From assembly GCA_964587555.1 (NCBI GenBank), contig CAZPLR010000009.1, forward strand, positions 1-55,565: DNA of 55,565 bases, read 5' to 3'. Position numbers and translations under genes: made by a program. Below are positions 34,878-43,409 of the stretch, piece by piece. Position 1 is the stretch's first letter. Every line of letters begins with the position of its first letter. The notes under the pieces were generated by a model. It did not search any database. It had not been told where the DNA came from and was given only the letters and a program-made list of their open reading frames with translations. Origin of the DNA: JAHHTP01 sp964587555. GTDB lineage: Bacteria > Bacillota > Clostridia > Oscillospirales > Ruminococcaceae.

Positions 34878-35820
34878 TCCTGTCAACCCGTTCCCGTTCT
34901 CCGATGACAACAAGCGTTACCACACGCTGCATTATTATCTCAAGCAGCGTTTTTCACAAAAGGTCTGCAAGGTGGCGCTCAATGCCGGATTCACCTGTCC
35001 GAATATGGACGGGACGGTGGCCTTTGGCGGATGCAGCTATTGCTCGGCCAAGGGCAGCGGTGATTTTGCGGGCGATCCGTGCGCATCGATAAAGGAGCAG
35101 TATCTTTCGGGGCTTGCAGCCATGCGCCGAAAGTGGGAAAACGCGAAGGGGATTGCCTACTTTCAGGCGCGCACCAACACTTACGCGCCGCTTCATACGC
35201 TGCAAAGCGTCTATGCGCAGGCTCTTGCGCTGCCGGATCTTGCCGGAATCAGCATTGCGACCCGCGCCGACTGTCTGCCGGATGAGGTTTTAGAGCTGCT
35301 CTCCGCGATCAACGAAAAGACCTTTCTGACGGTGGAGCTGGGCTTGCAGACCATTTTCGACCAAACCGCGCAGCGCATAGGGCGCGGACATGATTATCAA
35401 GCCTTTTTGACGGGTTATGCTGCGCTTAAGGAGCGCGGGATCAAAGTTTGTGTGCATATCATCGACGGACTGCCGGGAGAAACGCCGCAGATGATGTCGG
35501 AAACTGCCGCCGCGCTTGCAAAGCTAAGCCCGGATTTTTTAAAAATTCATCTGCTGCATGTCCTGAAGGGAACGCGGCTTGCGGCGGAATATGAAGCGGG
35601 AGCATTTCAAACGCTTTCGATGGAAGAATATATCTCGATCGTCTGCAATCAACTGGAATTGCTGCCGCCGCAGGTCGTTTTGCAGCGTCTGACGGGGGAT
35701 GCGCCGCAGAAGGAGCTGATCGCCCCGCTTTGGAGCAGGAATAAGAAACAGGTCTTAAACGGCATTGATCGGGAGCTGATAAGGCGCGATAGCTGGCAAG
35801 GAAAGCGCTGGAAGGAGTAA
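34861..35820 (+). CDS. TIGR01212-family (YtqA-like) radical SAM protein
   Basis: Iron-sulfur SAM-radical enzyme of unknown reaction, 319 aa. Seen: the family start NPFPFSDDNKRYHTLHYYLKQRF, cluster cysteines C46, C58 and C61 (CX11CX2C, the non-canonical spacing of this family), the ELGLQT block and VCVHIIDGLPGE. TTG at 34861 is the only in-frame start near the conserved N-terminus; it lies inside the 3' end of abfA, without a strong ribosome binding site, suggesting translational coupling. Confidence 0.88.
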   Translation: MRRKHNPVNPFPFSDDNKRYHTLHYYLKQRFSQKVCKVALNAGFTCPNMDGTVAFGGCSYCSAKGSGDFAGDPCASIKEQYLSGLAAMRRKWENAKGIAYFQARTNTYAPLHTLQSVYAQALALPDLAGISIATRADCLPDEVLELLSAINEKTFLTVELGLQTIFDQTAQRIGRGHDYQAFLTGYAALKERGIKVCVHIIDGLPGETPQMMSETAAALAKLSPDFLKIHLLHVLKGTRLAAEYEAGAFQTLSMEEYISIVCNQLELLPPQVVLQRLTGDAPQKELIAPLWSRNKKQVLNGIDRELIRRDSWQGKRWKE

Positions 35821-35897
35821 GTGCCGCCGCCATGACCGACAAAGGCAAAGTTTATACGCCGGTAATCGATAAATCATATATGAAAGAGGAGATCAAT

Positions 35898-37160
35898 ATG
35901 ACCAAAACGCAGATTTTTGAAGACGTCGTTCGTGTTATGCAGCAGGACGCCTCCTGCTGCAAAGATGAGCATGGCGCGGATGTAAGCGTATATCGGGCAA
36001 GAATTACCGACGATATGGATAATGAGAGCTTTATCTATGTGATGCAGTCCTACCTTGCCACCTTCCATGTCAGAAGCCATGTTTCTTTCTGCGGCGAAGC
36101 GCGCGGAAAGCTTGCTTTCGCTGTCAGACGTTATCAGAATGCGCTTTATGTATACGAAGCGGCGGATGCTTCCGCGCTGCGAGTCGGTGATAAAATCGTC
36201 CGGATCGACGGCGTTTCTGTCGATGCGTTTGCGCAAAGCCATTCCGAACTGCTTTATGACGAGCCGGAGGAACGGCAGTCCTACTGCTGGTTTTCGCTGC
36301 TGAGCTTCGCAAAGAAGGTCACAGCGGTTAAAGCGGACTCCGGTGAAGTGATAACCTATCCGATTACGCTGGTGGATGAATGGGTGTCCGGCGCGCGTTA
36401 TGCGTGCAAGCGGCTGCGGGAGAATGTCGCCTATATGCGGTTGAAGGATTTTTCGGACGAGCAAGCGCTGATGAAGCTGTACGAGGAGAATGACGCGCTG
36501 CTGCGCAGCTGCGTATATCTAGTGATCGATGTGCGCGATAATAGAGGCGGAAGCGATACCGCGTATTTGCCGCTGTTTGCGTTCTGTCTGCCGTGCGGCG
36601 CACGGGTATCCGAGCTGCCGGACGATATTTTCGATTCCGGCTCAGAGATCAATTACACGGTCAGAAATTGCGACATCCGCTTGCACATGCTGGAGGAATA
36701 CTTGCAGATGGACGTTCCGGACGAAACCCGCGCGCTGATTTCCCAGATGGTTGACACGCTGAAGCAGAATCGGGGAAAGGGTTTTGTGAGAGAGGAAGAT
36801 TTTGATACGGAAAGCCTTCCGTATGTCGGCTTGGCACTGCCGAAGAAGGTGTATATCATCACCGATGAAAACTGCGCTTCCTCCGGCGATTCCTTTGTAA
36901 ATAATATGCGTAAATCCAGCAAAGTGACGGTTGTCGGCCGTCCGACAATGGGCATCTTGGATTTTTCCAATTGCGCGTCTTTGAACTATGGTGATATTTT
37001 GTTTTTTTATCCGACGTCCAGAGCAATGTATCTGGATAACGGCGTGCAGATGCGTGGACGCGGCGTACCGGTGGACATTGCGGTTCCATGGACGCCGGAG
37101 CATCTGAAGCGCGACGTCGATCTAGACACTGTTTTGGCGCTGATTGAAAAAGATGCTTAA
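35898..37160 (+). CDS. S41-family peptidase, apparently cytoplasmic
   Basis: Serine peptidase related to tail-specific/CtpA proteases, 420 aa from ATG 35898, which has AAAGAGGAGA just upstream; in-frame ATGs at 35832 and 35880 are less well placed. Seen: a PDZ-like segment about 75-112 (LRVGDKIVRIDGVSV), the S41 block VIDVRDNRGGSDT (about 209-221), the nucleophile region DENCASSGDSF (Ser 328/329), and GRPTMGILDFSN. No signal peptide or membrane helix is visible, whereas most S41 peptidases are exported. Last gene of the proC operon; substrate unknown. Confidence 0.82.
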   Translation: MTKTQIFEDVVRVMQQDASCCKDEHGADVSVYRARITDDMDNESFIYVMQSYLATFHVRSHVSFCGEARGKLAFAVRRYQNALYVYEAADASALRVGDKIVRIDGVSVDAFAQSHSELLYDEPEERQSYCWFSLLSFAKKVTAVKADSGEVITYPITLVDEWVSGARYACKRLRENVAYMRLKDFSDEQALMKLYEENDALLRSCVYLVIDVRDNRGGSDTAYLPLFAFCLPCGARVSELPDDIFDSGSEINYTVRNCDIRLHMLEEYLQMDVPDETRALISQMVDTLKQNRGKGFVREEDFDTESLPYVGLALPKKVYIITDENCASSGDSFVNNMRKSSKVTVVGRPTMGILDFSNCASLNYGDILFFYPTSRAMYLDNGVQMRGRGVPVDIAVPWTPEHLKRDVDLDTVLALIEKDA

Positions 37161-37166
37161 AAAAGC

Positions 37167-37195
37167 TTGACAAGCGCTGTCTCCCGTGCTATAAT
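37167..37195 (+). promoter_or_regulatory. Consensus sigma-A promoter of the ABC-F gene
   Basis: TTGACA at 37167-37172, 17 bp, TATAAT at 37190-37195, with TG one base before the -10. Starts 6 nt after the S41 stop. Such a strong promoter before a long leader fits constitutive initiation with downstream attenuation. Confidence 0.9.
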
Positions 37196-37225
37196 AAACT
37201 TAATTTGAAAAGAGGAGCGTGGAAT

Positions 37226-37240
37226 ATGTATATCAAGTAA
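37226..37240 (+). CDS. Candidate leader peptide MYIK
   Basis: Four sense codons (M-Y-I-K) and TAA, with AGAGGAG 6-7 nt upstream, 24 nt after the expected transcription start. Short uORFs in this position precede many ABC-F resistance genes, where a drug-stalled ribosome changes leader folding. Confidence 0.55.
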   Translation: MYIK

Positions 37241-37263
37241 TGCAAAACAGGAGATTTAAACCG

Positions 37264-37443
37264 CCGGTATTTGCCGGATGTTTTTGCTGCCTGTCTTGGA
37301 TTGCTTGAAATGGCATATTTTGCGCTTTTTGCGTCTATTTGGTGGCAATACCTTTGATTCCCCGCATATGCCCCTTCAGCGTTCAAGCTTTGGCAGAAAA
37401 CCATTCCCGCATAAACCGAGCAGAACGTTTGGAGGGATTTTTT
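37264..37443 (+). promoter_or_regulatory. Attenuator-like leader of the ABC-F gene
   Basis: Contains a CCGG/CCGG hairpin (37264-37277) and alternative long-range pairings: GGTATTTGCC 37266-37275 with GGCAATACC 37344-37352 (one bulge), and GCTTGAA 37303-37309 with TTCAAGC 37382-37388. It ends in a stem with an internal loop (TCCC 37405-37408 and AAAC 37413-37416 with GTTT 37427-37430 and GGGA 37434-37437) followed by TTTTTT directly against the ATG. The ribosome binding site GGAGGG (37431-37436) lies in that stem, so folding would block both transcription and translation. Confidence 0.6.
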
Positions 37444-38970
37444 ATGCTAGAATGCAAAAATATATCGCTTTCCCTGCGCTTGGACGGTAGGGAACTTATC
37501 AAAGATTTTTCTTTTGCGCTAAACTGCGGGGAAAAGGCGGCGTTGATTGGGGAAGAGGGAAACGGCAAATCGACGCTGCTCCAATATATCTACGATCCGG
37601 CGCTTGTCGAGGATTACTGCGACGCGGCAGGACGGGTGATTGCAAAGGGCAGACTTGCTTATCTGCCGCAGGTGATGCCGAAGGATTATGAAGCGCTTTC
37701 GTTAGCGGAGTTCTTTGCCGGAGCGAGTCCTGCGGTGCTTCCCGGTGTTTTTCGACAGCTTGGGCTTCCGGTGGAGCTGGCGGAATCAAGCCGGAGCATG
37801 AAAACGCTTTCGGGCGGCGAGCGGGTTAAGGTGCAGCTTGCGCTGCTTTTATCCGAAGAACCGGACGTTTTGCTGCTCGACGAACCGACCAACGATCTGG
37901 ACATTGAAACGCTAAGCTGGCTGGAGGGTTTCCTGCAAAGAACCAAGCTGCCGGTCATGTACGTTTCTCACGATGAAACGCTTATCGCGGCGACAGCGAA
38001 CGTGATTATCCACATCGAGCAGCTCATCCGCAAAACCAAAAGCCGCATTACAATCACCCGCGCCGGATACGAGGAATACCTATCCCGCCGCTCGCATGAC
38101 TTTGACAAGCAAGCGCAGGTCGCGGCAAAGCAGCGGGCGGATTATGACAAGCAGATGGAAAAGTGGCGGCAGATCTATCAGCGGGTCGATTTTGAGCAGG
38201 AAAACATCACCCGCGGCGATCCCAGCGGCGGAAGGCTGCTGAAAAAGAAGATGCACGCCGTTAAGGCGATGGGAAGACGTTTGGAACGAGAGAAGGAGGA
38301 CTTTCTTGATTTTCCGGAGAGCGAGGACGCGATCCTAACCAAATTTGATCCGGATATCCGCTTGCCGAACGGCAAGGTTGTTCTTGATTACCGGTTGGAC
38401 GCGCTGACGGTTGGTGAGCGCGTGTTGGCAAGGAATATTGCGCTTTTTGTCTCCGGCAGCGCGCATATCGGCATCGTTGGGAAAAACGGCGCGGGAAAAT
38501 CGACGCTGCTTGCAAGGCTCTGGGATGCATTGTGCGGGCGGAAGGACATCACGCCGGCGCTGATGCCGCAGGATTATAGCAGTGTGCTGCCGTTCGACCT
38601 TTCGCCGATTGAATTCCTGACTGGGCAGTATGTCAAAAGTCAAGTTACCAAGGCGCGAACCTGTCTTGGAAGCATGCGTTTTACGGATGAGGAGATGACC
38701 GGCAAGATCCGTCGGCTCAGCGGCGGGCAGATGGCAAAGCTGCTTTTTTTAGATATGGTGCTGAAGCGTGCGGACGTTCTGATTTTGGATGAGCCGACCC
38801 GTAATTTCAGCCCGCTTTCCGGGCCGGTGGTGCGCAGCGCGCTCAAAAGCTTTGGCGGCGCGATCATCAGCGTTTCGCATGACAGGAAGTATTTAGCCGA
38901 GGTCTGCGATACTGTGTATGAGCTAACCGAGGATGGACTGGCTCTTTCTGCGCGCCATAGCGAAGGCTGA
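37444..38970 (+). CDS. ABC-F ribosomal protection protein (Lsa/Vga-like)
   Basis: Soluble two-ABC protein that in its resistance clades displaces lincosamide, streptogramin A, pleuromutilin or similar drugs from the ribosome. 508 aa. First ABC: GEEGNGKST, LSGGERVKVQLA, VLLLDEPTND. An interdomain linker (about 185-280) carries the charged coiled-coil. Second ABC: GKNGAGKST, LSGGQMAKLLFLD, and VLILDEPTRNFSPLSGP, a phrase I associate with Lsa-type proteins. No membrane segments. ATG at 37444 behind GGAGGG. The leader with a uORF and terminator supports antibiotic-inducible expression. Drug range cannot be read from sequence. Confidence 0.85.
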   Translation: MLECKNISLSLRLDGRELIKDFSFALNCGEKAALIGEEGNGKSTLLQYIYDPALVEDYCDAAGRVIAKGRLAYLPQVMPKDYEALSLAEFFAGASPAVLPGVFRQLGLPVELAESSRSMKTLSGGERVKVQLALLLSEEPDVLLLDEPTNDLDIETLSWLEGFLQRTKLPVMYVSHDETLIAATANVIIHIEQLIRKTKSRITITRAGYEEYLSRRSHDFDKQAQVAAKQRADYDKQMEKWRQIYQRVDFEQENITRGDPSGGRLLKKKMHAVKAMGRRLEREKEDFLDFPESEDAILTKFDPDIRLPNGKVVLDYRLDALTVGERVLARNIALFVSGSAHIGIVGKNGAGKSTLLARLWDALCGRKDITPALMPQDYSSVLPFDLSPIEFLTGQYVKSQVTKARTCLGSMRFTDEEMTGKIRRLSGGQMAKLLFLDMVLKRADVLILDEPTRNFSPLSGPVVRSALKSFGGAIISVSHDRKYLAEVCDTVYELTEDGLALSARHSEG

Positions 38971-39020
38971 CTGCACCGTGCAGAAACGCACCTGTTTTTT
39001 TAAACCAGTATATCAATTAT

Positions 39021-39052
39021 AAAAGGCGAGGACAGCACGATCCTCGCCTTTT
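39021..39052. terminator. Bidirectional terminator between the ABC-F and SDR genes
   Basis: Perfect 12-bp stem (39021-39032 with 39041-39052), 8-nt loop, with A4 and T4 at its ends, between convergent genes. Confidence 0.85.
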
Positions 39053-39088
39053 GATTATTCTGTTAAAATTCAGATGCAGAGCCGCAAA

Positions 39089-39859
39089 TCAGATGCAGGT
39101 ATAACCGCCGTCGACGGCGATATTCTGACCATTGACATAAGAGGAAGCTGGGGAGGCTAAGAATAGCGCGCAGCTGTCAAGCTCGCCCTCGTTGCCATAG
39201 CGGCCCAGCGGGATTGCGCCCTTGGCGTAAGCAGCGAACCAATCGGTTTCCAGCGTGTCCTTGGTTAGCGGAGTCCAGAAATAGCCCGGGCAGATCGCGT
39301 TGACTGTGATGCCTTCCTTCCCCCATTCCGCTGCAAGCGCGCGGGTAAGGTTGACAACGCCGCCCTTTGCCGCGTGATACGGCGAACAGGTGGCAGCCAT
39401 ATTGCCAACTAAACCGTACATCGAGGCGATGTTGATGATACGGCCATAGTGCGCCTTAATCATCTCTTTTGCAAATTCTCTCGCGCAGATGAAGGTTCCA
39501 AAGAGGTCGATCTTCAGCTCGTTGTTAAACTGTTCGTCGGTGATCTCGACAGCCGGAGCAACAGCGCCGGTGCCGGCATTGTTGACAAGGATATCAACGC
39601 GGCCAAATTTACGCATGGTCGCAGCGACGGCGTCCTTGACCTTCTCGGTATCGGTGATATCGCAGGCGTAAGCCAATGTCTTTACGCCAAATTCCGCCTC
39701 GATTGCCGCAGCGTTTTCGTCGAGCAGGTTTTGGCGGCGGGCAAGCAGCACAACATTTGCCCCTTGGCTTGCGAACGCCTTGGCCATCTGTAAGCCTAAG
39801 CCGGTGGAAGCGCCGGTGACGACTGCAACCTGATCGGTCAGATCAAAATAGTTTTTCAT
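39089..39859 (-). CDS. SDR-family oxidoreductase
   Basis: NAD(P)-dependent dehydrogenase, 256 aa. Seen: TGASTGLG cofactor loop (about 15-22), DITD, NNAGTGAVAP, and a catalytic set of Ser in INIASMYG with Tyr and Lys in YHAAKGG. The overall pattern, including GRYGNEGELDS and VNGQNIAVDGGYT, resembles gluconate 5-dehydrogenase-type SDRs, but substrate is uncertain. ATG at 39859 with GAGGAGAG upstream. Monocistronic, with its own promoter and a terminator after it. Confidence 0.88.
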   Translation of the reverse strand: MKNYFDLTDQVAVVTGASTGLGLQMAKAFASQGANVVLLARRQNLLDENAAAIEAEFGVKTLAYACDITDTEKVKDAVAATMRKFGRVDILVNNAGTGAVAPAVEITDEQFNNELKIDLFGTFICAREFAKEMIKAHYGRIINIASMYGLVGNMAATCSPYHAAKGGVVNLTRALAAEWGKEGITVNAICPGYFWTPLTKDTLETDWFAAYAKGAIPLGRYGNEGELDSCALFLASPASSYVNGQNIAVDGGYTCI

Positions 39860-39955
39860 GATGAATCTCTCCTCGTTTTTTTATTTTGTCAGCGGTAGAT
39901 AGGGAACTATGGACAATCCTAGGATCGTATCTGTCACACAAACCACTGTAATATG

Positions 39956-39984
39956 ATTATAGCATAGTCGAGAGAAAAAAGCAA
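39956..39984 (-). promoter_or_regulatory. Promoter of the SDR gene
   Basis: Minus strand: TTGCTT (39984-39979), 17 bp, extended -10 TGCTATAAT (TATAAT 39961-39956). The ~95-nt leader contains a perfect 10-bp palindrome ATCCTAGGAT at 39915-39924 that could be an operator. Confidence 0.5.
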
Positions 39985-39991
39985 GAGGCGC

Positions 39992-40607
39992 ATGAAAAAC
40001 TGTGGTCCGGAACAGATTTTATGTAAGGGATGGAATGTCCTGAGCCGGCAGCTTGACTGGTACCGCAAGCAGATTGCGTCGTTAAAGGGGAGATGCTGTG
40101 ATCAAACGGCAATATTTCTGCATATTCCGATTTACGCCTATCGTCCGGCATATCAGGCGGCGTTTCCGGCGGCGCCCGAGCCCAAAGCTGTTACGCTGGC
40201 GCAAAGCTATGGCGCTGACTGCTGGGACGCGGCTATGAGAACTCGTTTTGTGTGGCGTATGAGGAAATTTGCTCCTATCCGTTGGAGAATGGGGGTTTTT
40301 GATGTGGTTCAGAAGCTGCATGCAACGCAGAATATCGTCGCTGGCCACGGCCATACCAACAACTGGGTGGTCAATTATGAGGGCGTAAGGTTTATCTACA
40401 CCACCAAAAACCGGCAAGGTGCTGTTCGATGGATGAAGCGGCATGGCAGCGGCAGAATTGGCATAGCCGGAGCGTCTGCCACAAAGCCTTTTCCGCAGGG
40501 AAGAAATACCCCAAGAAGTGCGGGCAGACGCGGATGGATATCGACGAAAAGATAATTGCAGTAATGGATCGCTGGAAACAAAAGGAAAATAAAAGCTTAT
40601 ATGTTTA
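39992..40607 (+). pseudogene. Degraded calcineurin-like metallophosphoesterase, N-terminus missing
   Basis: The C-terminal part of a metallophosphoesterase is legible across frames: QLDWYRKQI, FLHIPIYAYRPAYQ, YGADCWDA, then a switch to another frame for YENSFCVAYEEICSYPLENG, back for FDVVQKLHATQNIVAGHGHTNNW and VRFIYTTK, then another switch to a frame ending at TAA near 40607. The N-terminal half with the first metal ligands is absent, and the usual GHDH ligand pair reads GHGH. One frame stays open for 187 codons, but its middle and end do not fit the family. It overlaps the cotH stop by 3 nt at its 3' end. Confidence 0.75.
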
Positions 40608-42695
40608 AAAGGCTTTGCGGCGCTTGAACAGGATGGCGAATAAAAGCCCAAGGGCGAGAACGCCGGCAGAAATTCCAATCCATATCCAAGAATCGGAAGG
40701 ATTTGACGCCGACTGCCCGGATTCGTTCATCCGATTGTTTTCGTCGGGCGTCCCATTTTCATCCTGCTTGTCGAAGGTTCCAGTATCTGGGGCCATCCCG
40801 TTTCCACGGTCGGGAGGCGTAAAATTGATATTGCCATCATTGAAATTATCACCGTCTGGCGTTTCGGAGCTGCCGTTTGGTGTTTCGAAGCCGCCGTCCG
40901 GCATTTCGGGAGCGGCGCTGCCGGAATTTGAATCCTCGTCCATTTTTTCAGGCGGCGTCTGCATAGGAGCGGAGGATTGCGTGGAATAATCGGCGCGATC
41001 CGTATTACGATCCGGAGGTTCGGACGCGCCTGCATCGCCGGAGTCGTTTTGTGGGAATTGCGTATGACTGTCCATCTGATCGCCGGACGTTCCCATTCCG
41101 CCGCCCATGCTGTTGTTCATAGAGCCCATATCGGTAATCTGAAGATTGCCTGCATCAATCAAGGTATCGCTTTTCTGCGTGTCCGAAGTCGAGCCGATCG
41201 TTCCGTTTAACTGCCCTGCGACGCTTTTTGCACGAAGCAGGCAGAATTCTTTCAGCGTAGAAACGCCCGTTTCAAATTCCTCATAAGTGCAGAATTTGGT
41301 CGGATCCTTTTTTACATAAGGCGCTATCATAGAAGAGACGTTATCTATCTGCTCCTCGAAATATCCGCTGTCGAAATACTCAGATATGAACTCCGCAAAG
41401 TACTGATGATACAGCTCTGTATATTCCTCGTTTTCAAAGATCCATGCGATCATCGGCCTATCTTCCGTATTGCCGCCGGATACGGGAGAGTCTATCGGGT
41501 AATTGACGAGGCTGGAAGCGTCGCTCGCAGCTTCAAAAGCGCCAAAGGCAAGGTTGTAGTCCCACGGGATCATCTGCAGCTGTCCGTCTTTTTCGTAGAG
41601 GTAATAGTTATGGATCATCGAGCCGGTATAGCTGTCAAAATTTAAAACAAAATTATGCACCACGAAATAGCGGATCACTTTCTCAATATCGACGGTATCC
41701 GTAAGCGCTTCACCGCTGTTAAGTTTCTTAAGCGCCGCGATCAAGCGCTCCTTATCGCTGTCGGAAACGGCGGTTTTGGCATTATCAAAGATATTGGCGT
41801 AGCTTTCGAATGTATCGTCGATATATTTTAGCAGCACATCGTCGCTTCCGTTGGTCATGCCGCCCTTGTTCTCACCCTGCGTTATATCGGGCGCTTGATC
41901 TCCGGCACTGGTGCCGAAGGACGCATCGCCGTCCGGCGGCTCTTTCATAGGATCTGCGGCATCGTCTGCCGTTTCGTTTTCTGTACCTTGCATACTGTCA
42001 AGGGCTTCGGATGCGGTATGATCCCCCAAAAAGTCATCGATATCGAACTTTTCGCCATTTCCTCGTCCGCCGCCCATGCTTTGGCTGTCGGGCTTGTAGA
42101 GATTGCCGTAGCTGCTTCCGTAATTTCGTTGCAGGAAGGCTTCTTCGATGCCTTCCACCGCAAGATACAGTCCCCAATCCTCGCCGTTCACAGTCACATA
42201 AACATAGCTGCAGAGGGGTGAAGCCACTCCCATATCAGCCATCATCTGATAGCATAGATAATCCTTCATATAGGTATTATCCTGGATGATATTGTTTAGG
42301 CATAGCTTATCTAGTCCGTAATAGGTATTAGCGGCATCATAATGGTCGAATTCGATTTTGAAGCTGTATCGATCGTTTCCATAGGCATCAACCTGTGTCA
42401 GCGAAGTATTGCCTTTGCCGCGGATCGCCACATTTTTATAGACGTCGTTATCAATGATAACCGTGCAGCTATCGTATTCTTCACTTTTGCAGTTTTCTAT
42501 AAATTCGTCCCAATCCTCCATAACAATTTCAATCGTGTGGACGATAGAGGTATTAAACAGCTTGCTTTCGTACCCCATGACGGCAGACGCCTTTTGGACG
42601 CCGAAGCTTTCGGCATTCATGAATAATATGGTAAGAAGCAGCGAAACGGCAAGAACAGCACAGCAAATTTTATCAAAATGCTTATGTGTTGACAT
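40605..42695 (-). CDS. cotH: CotH-like secreted protein with C-terminal membrane anchor
   Basis: 696 aa. N-terminal signal/anchor (about residues 10-28), CotH domain about 50-510 starting with HTIEIVMEDWDEFIENC, then a low-complexity Pro/Asp/Gly/Asn/Met-rich region (about 515-660) and a C-terminal membrane helix before a KRRKAF tail; no LPXTG motif. Spore CotH proteins are atypical kinases of coat proteins. Here the motifs VAIRGKGNTS, FKIEFD, CLNNIIQDNTYMKDYLCYQM and the metal-site-like IPWDYNLAFG are seen. Catalysis is inferred. Its outer-surface position and operon with VTC and DUF4956 proteins argue for an envelope role, not a spore coat role. Starts 11 nt after the DUF4956 gene. Confidence 0.85.
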   Translation of the reverse strand: MSTHKHFDKICCAVLAVSLLLTILFMNAESFGVQKASAVMGYESKLFNTSIVHTIEIVMEDWDEFIENCKSEEYDSCTVIIDNDVYKNVAIRGKGNTSLTQVDAYGNDRYSFKIEFDHYDAANTYYGLDKLCLNNIIQDNTYMKDYLCYQMMADMGVASPLCSYVYVTVNGEDWGLYLAVEGIEEAFLQRNYGSSYGNLYKPDSQSMGGGRGNGEKFDIDDFLGDHTASEALDSMQGTENETADDAADPMKEPPDGDASFGTSAGDQAPDITQGENKGGMTNGSDDVLLKYIDDTFESYANIFDNAKTAVSDSDKERLIAALKKLNSGEALTDTVDIEKVIRYFVVHNFVLNFDSYTGSMIHNYYLYEKDGQLQMIPWDYNLAFGAFEAASDASSLVNYPIDSPVSGGNTEDRPMIAWIFENEEYTELYHQYFAEFISEYFDSGYFEEQIDNVSSMIAPYVKKDPTKFCTYEEFETGVSTLKEFCLLRAKSVAGQLNGTIGSTSDTQKSDTLIDAGNLQITDMGSMNNSMGGGMGTSGDQMDSHTQFPQNDSGDAGASEPPDRNTDRADYSTQSSAPMQTPPEKMDEDSNSGSAAPEMPDGGFETPNGSSETPDGDNFNDGNINFTPPDRGNGMAPDTGTFDKQDENGTPDENNRMNESGQSASNPSDSWIWIGISAGVLALGLLFAILFKRRKAF

Positions 42696-42706
42696 AGCGC
42701 GCCCCC

Positions 42707-43378
42707 TTAACCCATGTATTCGCCGTTATAGCTGACAAGGACTGCGCTGCTGACGCCGTCCATCGCAGATAAGGTATTGATAAAATCGGTGTTGTCATTT
42801 TTCATGCGAATCTCAAGGTTCAGCTCAATCATACCTTTTTGAGCGGTTTTGCTTTTAACGACACATTTTGAAACCTGTTTGTCAAGGAATTCTTTCGCGT
42901 TCTTTTCGGCTGCTGAATCGACGCAGGAGAGTACGACGATGTAAGGATTGCAATGCGACTTTTTGTTGACAAAAACGAGAAGGATTACGCCGATAATCAC
43001 GCTGCCGATCACGGCAAGAGAGATCATGCCCGCCGCCAGCACGATTCCGACTGCGATCGCCCAAAACAAAAAGGCAATATCAAGCGGTTCCTTGATTGCC
43101 GCACGAAAACGAACGATAGACAAAGCGCCGACCATACCGAGCGAAAGCACCACATTAGAAGTCACCGCCAAAATAACCACGGTTGTAATCATCGTAAGCG
43201 CGACAAGCGTCGTACCGAAGCTGGAGGAATACATAACCCCCTGATAGGTCTTTTTATATACCAGAAAAATAAACAGACCGATCCCAAATGCCAGCACCAA
43301 TGCCAGCGCCATATCGAAAATGCTTACGCTCGTAATGTTTTCCAGAAAACTGGATTTAAAAATATCACTGAAAGTCAT
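42707..43378 (-). CDS. DUF4956 membrane protein
   Basis: 223 aa. Four membrane helices in the first 135 residues, including the conserved block LGMVGALSIVRFRAAIKEPLDIAFLFWAIAVGI, reminiscent in rhythm of MgtC-type membrane proteins; then a soluble domain (about 145-223) with a ferredoxin/ACT-like strand-helix pattern (VVLSC...MIELNLEIR...VSSAVLVSYNGEYMG). Function unknown. It lies between VTC and CotH genes with 31-nt and 11-nt gaps, a recurrent trio in Firmicutes as I know it. Confidence 0.85.
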   Translation of the reverse strand: MTFSDIFKSSFLENITSVSIFDMALALVLAFGIGLFIFLVYKKTYQGVMYSSSFGTTLVALTMITTVVILAVTSNVVLSLGMVGALSIVRFRAAIKEPLDIAFLFWAIAVGIVLAAGMISLAVIGSVIIGVILLVFVNKKSHCNPYIVVLSCVDSAAEKNAKEFLDKQVSKCVVKSKTAQKGMIELNLEIRMKNDNTDFINTLSAMDGVSSAVLVSYNGEYMG

Positions 43379-43409
43379 AATAAAATCCTCCTAATAGTTT
43401 AATCGCTTT

